Positions 59,871-64,000 of a stretch of 64,000 bases of DNA are shown one piece after another. This DNA is from JAGOCV01 sp049445855 (lineage in GTDB: Bacteria; Pseudomonadota; Gammaproteobacteria; Burkholderiales; Burkholderiaceae_C): positions 620,001 to 684,000 of the forward strand of contig NZ_JBMSDV010000001.1 of assembly GCF_049445855.1 (NCBI RefSeq). The letters run 5' to 3'. The number at the start of each line of letters is the position of its first letter. The stretch's first letter is position 1. The notes below the pieces were generated by a model. That model worked only from the letters and a program-made list of their open reading frames with translations. It was not told the DNA's origin and did no database searches. A program made the translations under genes and the position numbers.

Positions 59871-61469
59871 ATGACGCTCTCTTTCGAAGCCGTGCGGCAG
59901 GCCCTGCTGGCTCGCCAGGAAATTGCCTTGGTCGACGTCCGTGAGGAAGACCCTTTTGCACAGGAACACCCCTTGTGGGCCGCCAATTTTCCGCTCTCCC
60001 GGCTGGAACTGGACATCTGGCGGCGTATCCCCCGGCGCGATACGTTGATCGCGGTCTATGGCGAATTCGACGGGGAGGATCTCGCGCCGCTGGCCCTGGC
60101 AAGGCTGCGCGCGCTCGGCTACACGCAGGCCCATGCGCTGGAGGGCGGGCTGGAGGGCTGGCGCCGCGCGGGCGGTGAACTGTTCCGCGACGTGAATGTG
60201 CCCAGCAAATCCTTCGGCGAACTGGTGGAGGCGGAGCGCCACACGCCGTCGCTGCCGGCCGAAGAAGTGCAGGCCTTGCTCGACAACCAGGCCGATGTGG
60301 TGGTGCTGGACGCACGCCGCTTCGACGAATACCAGACCATGAACATCCCCGGCAGCATCAGCGTGCCGGGCGCCGAACTGGTGCTGCGCGCCCGTGCGCT
60401 CGCACCTGACCCGGCCACCCGCATCATCGTCAACTGCGCCGGGCGCACGCGCAGCATCATCGGCACGCAGTCGCTGGTGAACGCCGGCATTCCCAACCCG
60501 GTAGCGGCGCTGCGCAACGGCACCATCGGCTGGACGCTGGCCGGCCAGACACTGGAGCAAGGCGCGAGCCGCCGCTTCGGCGATGTGGACGAGGCCACCC
60601 GCGAGCTGGCCCGCGCCGATGCCCGCGCCGTAGCGGAACGCGCCGGCGTGACGCGCATCCCGCTGGAACAGGTGGACGCGCTGGACGTACCGGGCCGTAC
60701 GCTCTACCGGCTGGACGTGCGCACGCCAGAGGAATACGCCGCCGGCCACCTGCCCCGCTTCGCCAGCGCACCCGGCGGCCAGCTGGTGCAGGAAACCGAC
60801 CACACCGTGCCGGTGCGTGGTGCCCGCATGGTGCTGGCCGACGACGACGGCGTGCGCGCCGACATGACGGCCTCCTGGCTCGCCCAGATGGGCTGGGAGG
60901 TCTATGTGCTCGAGCCGCAAGATGCCGCCACACTGACCGAACGCGGCAACCCGCAGACGCGCCAGCCCGACGTACCCAGGGCGACCCTGGTCAACCCGCA
61001 GCAGCTCCAGTCCTGGCTGGCCTACGCCGACGGCGAGACGCAGGTGCTGGATGTCGGCCCGGGCATGCAGTACATGCGCCGGCACATCCTGGGCGCGTGG
61101 TACGCCATCCGCGTCCAACTGCGGCAGGCGCTCGAGAACGAGTTGCCCGAAGCCGAGCGCTATGTGCTCACCGCCGATACGGAAGAGCTGGCCCGTTTCG
61201 CCGCCGCCGACCTGAGCGACGCGCTGTCCATCCTGGGCCGCAAGGCCAACGTGTGGGTGCTGGAAGGCGGCAACGCGTCGTGGTTCGCCACCAACCTGCC
61301 GGTGGAGCGCGGCGAATCGCGGCTGGCCAACCCACGCACCGACCGCTATCGCCGCCCGTACGAAGGCACCGACAACGCCCATGCCGCGATGCAGGCCTAT
61401 CTGGACTGGGAATTCGGCCTGGTCGAGCAACTGCGCCGCGACGGCACGCACCACTTCAAGGTGATCTGA
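59871..61469 (+). CDS. Four-domain rhodanese-like sulfurtransferase with one catalytic cysteine
   Basis: 532 residues made of four tandem rhodanese-like domains (about 1-105, 125-225, 260-370, 385-500). Only the second has a full active-site loop, NCAGRTRS with Cys189. The equivalent positions are AVYGEFDGED in the first, VLADDDGVRAD in the third and VLTADTEEL in the fourth. Rhodaneses move sulfane sulfur, so the inactive domains may bind partners. Cytosolic, no signal peptide. Divergent from rhlE. Confidence 0.9.
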   Translation: MTLSFEAVRQALLARQEIALVDVREEDPFAQEHPLWAANFPLSRLELDIWRRIPRRDTLIAVYGEFDGEDLAPLALARLRALGYTQAHALEGGLEGWRRAGGELFRDVNVPSKSFGELVEAERHTPSLPAEEVQALLDNQADVVVLDARRFDEYQTMNIPGSISVPGAELVLRARALAPDPATRIIVNCAGRTRSIIGTQSLVNAGIPNPVAALRNGTIGWTLAGQTLEQGASRRFGDVDEATRELARADARAVAERAGVTRIPLEQVDALDVPGRTLYRLDVRTPEEYAAGHLPRFASAPGGQLVQETDHTVPVRGARMVLADDDGVRADMTASWLAQMGWEVYVLEPQDAATLTERGNPQTRQPDVPRATLVNPQQLQSWLAYADGETQVLDVGPGMQYMRRHILGAWYAIRVQLRQALENELPEAERYVLTADTEELARFAAADLSDALSILGRKANVWVLEGGNASWFATNLPVERGESRLANPRTDRYRRPYEGTDNAHAAMQAYLDWEFGLVEQLRRDGTHHFKVI

Positions 61470-61470
61470 T

Positions 61471-62346
61471 TCAAAGTGCCTTGGCGCTGAACGTGTCGCA
61501 GGCCTTGACGCTGCCCGTCTTCAGCCCCGTATTGAACCAGCGCTGACGTTGCTCACTGGTGCCGTGGGTGAAGCTCTCGGGCACCACCGCACGGCCCGAG
61601 GAGCGCTGCAGCGCGTCGTCGCCGATCTTCGCGGCGGCGTTCATCGCCGCCTCCACATCACCCTGCTCCAGGATCTGACGCGCGTTCTGCGCGTCGTGCG
61701 CCCATACGCCGGCAAAGCAGTCGGCCTGCAGCTCGAGCCGCACGCTCATCGCGTTGTACTGCGACTGGCTCACGCGCCCGCGCATCTGGCTCACCTGCTC
61801 CGAAATGCCCAGCAGGTTCTGCACGTGATGACCCACTTCGTGTGCGATCACGTAAGCCTGCGCGAACTCACCGGGCGCACCCAGCTGGTTCTTCAGCGTC
61901 TCGTAGAAACCGAGGTCGATGTACACCTTCTGGTCCGCCGGACAGTAAAACGGCCCCATGGCCGCCTGCCCCTGCCCGCAAGCGGTCGACGTGGCGCCAC
62001 GGAACAGCACAAGCGTCGGTTCGCGGTAGCTGCCACCCCCCGTCGTGAACTTGGCCTTCCAGACATCTTCGGTGTCGGCCAGCACTGTGGAAACGAACTT
62101 CGCCATCTGGTCGTCCGCCGGGGGCCGTTGCGCCGGCGCCTGCTGCACCATCGGCGCGCCGCCGCCGCTCAGCAGGCTCAGGATGGTGAGGGGATTGATG
62201 CCGAAAATCCAGCCGCCCAGCAGCGCCACCACGATGGTGCCGATGCCGATGCTGCGCCCGCCGATCGGGAATCCCCCGCCTCCGAAACCGCCCGATCCAC
62301 GCCGGTCTTCCACGTTGTCCGATTGACGATTGCCTTCCCATTTCAT
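61471..62346 (-). CDS. Neutral zinc metallopeptidase, YpfJ/KPN_02809 family
   Basis: 291 residues from ATG 62346. Gly-rich cytoplasmic N-terminus, one membrane anchor (about 33-60, GIGTIVVALLGGWIFGI), then a periplasmic domain with the zinc motif HEVGH (169-173) and the downstream LELQADCFAGVWAHDA supplying the third ligand. Cys pairs in STACGQGQ and FYCPADQ. Function unknown; frequently one copy in proteobacteria. Confidence 0.94.
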   Translation of the reverse strand: MKWEGNRQSDNVEDRRGSGGFGGGGFPIGGRSIGIGTIVVALLGGWIFGINPLTILSLLSGGGAPMVQQAPAQRPPADDQMAKFVSTVLADTEDVWKAKFTTGGGSYREPTLVLFRGATSTACGQGQAAMGPFYCPADQKVYIDLGFYETLKNQLGAPGEFAQAYVIAHEVGHHVQNLLGISEQVSQMRGRVSQSQYNAMSVRLELQADCFAGVWAHDAQNARQILEQGDVEAAMNAAAKIGDDALQRSSGRAVVPESFTHGTSEQRQRWFNTGLKTGSVKACDTFSAKAL

Positions 62347-62436
62347 GGTGTCCTCCTGTACCCCGCAACTGTTGCAGCCCCACGGGGGCATGCCGATTGT
62401 CAAGGCAGAAAGCCCGGAATCCCGCAACCGGGTGTG

Positions 62437-63837
62437 TCAGTCCATGGCGGGCCAACGCGCGGCCCACGGCTGGTCGGCCTCGAACTGTGCCGCAAGGTCC
62501 AGCAGCAGGCTTTCCGCACCGAAGTCGCCGACCAGTTGCAAACCGATCGGCATTCCGCGGGAATCGGGTTCGACGGGAACGCTGATCGCAGGGTGCCCGC
62601 AGGCATTGACCCATCCTGTGAAAATCGCATGACCGCGAGAGGCGGCCGACCGCCCATCGATGACGGCGGGATACTCGACGTCCGCAGCCCATGGCTGGGC
62701 AGCGGTACAGGGCATTGCAATCACATCGACGGTGGCAAACACCCGCCCGACTTCGGCACGGAAGCGTTGCAGCGAGTCCATGATCTCGATGGCGCGCGAC
62801 GCAGGCGCCCCCGCACCAGCATCGGCCATGGCCACGAACGATGGCGACGCGAGACGCGCGAACCCCGGTTCGACGCGCGCCAGCATCGCAAGCCCCATGC
62901 CCCCCAGTTGCGACCAGGCGGCGAGCACGTCGTCGACGGCGAAAGGCAGCTTGCCATTTGTGACCTCGTGTCCCATCGCGCAGATCCGCTCTGCCGCCTT
63001 TGCGCATCGCGCCCGGATTTCGGGGTCAACGGGGTTCTCGCCCATCGCGTCGACGTAGAGCACACGCAAGCCGCTGCGCGACAGTGGAGGATGCAGCAGA
63101 GGCATCGCGCGCGACCGCAAGTCAGCGCGGCTCGGGCCGGCCAGGCAGTCGAGCATCAGGCGTATGTCGTCCGTCGTGCGGGCCATGGGGCCGACGACCT
63201 CACAATCCGACAGCAATGCCGGAAAGCCACCGTGACGTGGCACGCGACCGATCGAAGGCTTCAAGCCAACCAGGCCTGTGTGCGCTGCGGGCCGCCGGAT
63301 CGACCCCCCGCCATCGGTGCACAACGCCAGGGGCACGAGACCGGCGGCGAGTGCGGCTGCAGCGCCGCCGCTCGATCCGCCCGGCGTCTTGCTGACGTCC
63401 CACGGATTCCGGGTGACGCCGAAGACCGGATTGCCGGTATAGCCCTGTAACGAGAACTCCGGCACGTTGGTCTTGCCCACGAGCACAGCGCCGGCAGCAC
63501 GCAGGCGTGCGACGGGCAGTTCATCGTCTTCGACCATGCGATCCGCGAACAGCCGCGACCCCCAGCTGGCGGGCAGTCCGCGCATCAGCAGGTTGTCTTT
63601 CACTGCGACAGGAATGCCTTCGAGCGGGCTGCGGGGCTTGCCGGCCCGAAGGCGCGCATCGCTCTCATCGGCAGCCCGTTTCGCGGTCGGGTCGAGCGCG
63701 ATGAAGGCATTGAGCGCCGGATTGATCTGTTCGATCCGCTCCCGGCAGTGGGCGAGCAACGCACTCGCCGTCAGCCGACCTTGCGCCAGCTCGCGCGACA
63801 TCACGCGTACAGGCCAGTGATGCAGGTCGGCCGGCAT
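62437..63837 (-). CDS. Amidase-signature family hydrolase
   Basis: 466 residues from ATG 63837 behind GAGAGGTGAAC; a GTG two codons earlier overlaps the upstream stop but has no site. Ser-cisSer-Lys triad: Lys80 (VAVKDN), Ser155/156 (GGSSGG) and Ser179 (DGGGSIRR). Hydrolyses an amide C-N bond; no sign of the GatA tRNA partner proteins, so a small amide or ester is likely. Directly after a RidA-family gene, two bases apart, so imine and amide products may be processed together. Confidence 0.92.
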   Translation of the reverse strand: MPADLHHWPVRVMSRELAQGRLTASALLAHCRERIEQINPALNAFIALDPTAKRAADESDARLRAGKPRSPLEGIPVAVKDNLLMRGLPASWGSRLFADRMVEDDELPVARLRAAGAVLVGKTNVPEFSLQGYTGNPVFGVTRNPWDVSKTPGGSSGGAAAALAAGLVPLALCTDGGGSIRRPAAHTGLVGLKPSIGRVPRHGGFPALLSDCEVVGPMARTTDDIRLMLDCLAGPSRADLRSRAMPLLHPPLSRSGLRVLYVDAMGENPVDPEIRARCAKAAERICAMGHEVTNGKLPFAVDDVLAAWSQLGGMGLAMLARVEPGFARLASPSFVAMADAGAGAPASRAIEIMDSLQRFRAEVGRVFATVDVIAMPCTAAQPWAADVEYPAVIDGRSAASRGHAIFTGWVNACGHPAISVPVEPDSRGMPIGLQLVGDFGAESLLLDLAAQFEADQPWAARWPAMD

Positions 63838-63839
63838 GT

Positions 63840-64000
63840 TCACCTCTCGATGTAGGCGATGACGTCGAACTCGACCAGGAGTTCGGGCATGCCCATCGAG
63901 CCGGTGACCGTGGCGCGCGAAGGGAGGCTGTCGCCCTTGAAGAACTCGGCGTAGACCTCGTTCATGCCGGCGAAATGCCGCATGTCGGTCAGGTAGATCA
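63840..64000 (-). CDS. RidA family protein (5' end outside window)
   Basis: The C-terminal 52 residues of a RidA/YjgF protein run off the right edge: IYLTDMRHFAGMNEVYAEFF, then PSRATVTGSMGMPELLVEFDVIAYIER and TGA. The Arg of PSRATV is the conserved substrate-binding Arg. It ends two bases before the amidase start, so the genes are one operon; ridA-amidase pairs are known in pyrimidine and amide catabolism. Confidence 0.9.
   Translation of the reverse strand, partial: IYLTDMRHFAGMNEVYAEFFKGDSLPSRATVTGSMGMPELLVEFDVIAYIER

Noticed and set aside
1..64000. CRISPR array, rRNA, prophage or intact insertion sequence
   Set aside because: No regularly spaced repeats, rRNA-like stretches, phage structural genes or transposase genes were found on either strand.

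Overview
The window is a G+C-rich bacterial chromosome segment from a betaproteobacterium, almost certainly of the order Burkholderiales. The pepN-fbp-tRNA-Thr arrangement, the Bug-type tripartite tricarboxylate receptors, a second infA gene beside an RRM protein, and the protein sequences themselves all fit that order. A family-level guess (Comamonadaceae-like) is only an impression. I count about 61 protein genes, two of them cut by the window edges (murB on the left, a RidA-family gene on the right), one tRNA, and no rRNA, CRISPR array or intact insertion sequence.

1-11,005 is core genome: murB, yajQ, a retropepsin-like protease, ridA-plsY, ybaK, an aldo/keto reductase, an alpha/beta hydrolase, prfB with its programmed +1 frameshift, pepN, fbp and tRNA-Thr(CGT) with its own promoter and terminator. 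From the tRNA 3' end to about 19.5 kb the DNA looks acquired. It is visibly less G+C-rich in places and carries a catabolic/uptake cassette in three blocks: (i) TauD/TfdA dioxygenase, D-2-hydroxyacid dehydrogenase and enolase-superfamily dehydratase on the minus strand; (ii) a Bug receptor and a TetR repressor on the plus strand, divergent from (i) across a striking 22-bp perfect inverted repeat that carries a TTGACA in each arm; (iii) a tartrate/malate-type dehydrogenase with a second Bug receptor, controlled by a divergent LysR gene. A ~33-bp degenerate repeat flanks blocks (i) and (ii).

20-30 kb is accessory and regulatory: a PAS-PAS histidine kinase with an unusual C-terminal domain, a MocR regulator, a quinone-reductase-like MDR, an orphan TfpX-type pilin accessory protein, a stand-alone GAF protein, and a LysR gene divergent from terC-sbtA (a TerC membrane protein plus an SbtA-like bicarbonate permease). 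30-33 kb holds a predicted photo-oxidative stress operon (fasciclin, Fe-S 6-4 photolyase, DUF3833 lipoprotein). 33-36.6 kb is a methionine-synthesis locus: a core-MetE protein (MesD-like), its DUF1852 partner (MesX-like), an N-terminally truncated flavin reductase, and a divergent MetR-like regulator. 36.6-38.5 kb has a transglutaminase and a predicted cold-shock operon (small protein, infA2, RRM protein).

38.5-50 kb is mixed: SDR/AraC pair, hemerythrin, MobA/PHBH-type monooxygenase with a divergent MarR, MFS permease, a pseudo-HtrA protein that has lost His and Asp of the triad, a NAD-dependent epimerase-like gene, a ferredoxin/flavodoxin-type reductase, and a succinate-semialdehyde-type dehydrogenase. 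50.4-53.3 kb is in my view the most interesting locus: a radical SAM protein with a helix-hairpin-helix tail followed by a TIGR03915-UdgX fusion, with a LexA-type SOS box lying on the start codon. 53.3-64 kb returns to signalling and housekeeping genes: single-domain response regulator, second GAF protein, flavin reductase-like protein, PhnB-like protein, CorC/HlyC-type CBS protein, apaH, rhlE, a four-rhodanese protein, a YpfJ-type metallopeptidase, an amidase and a RidA fragment.
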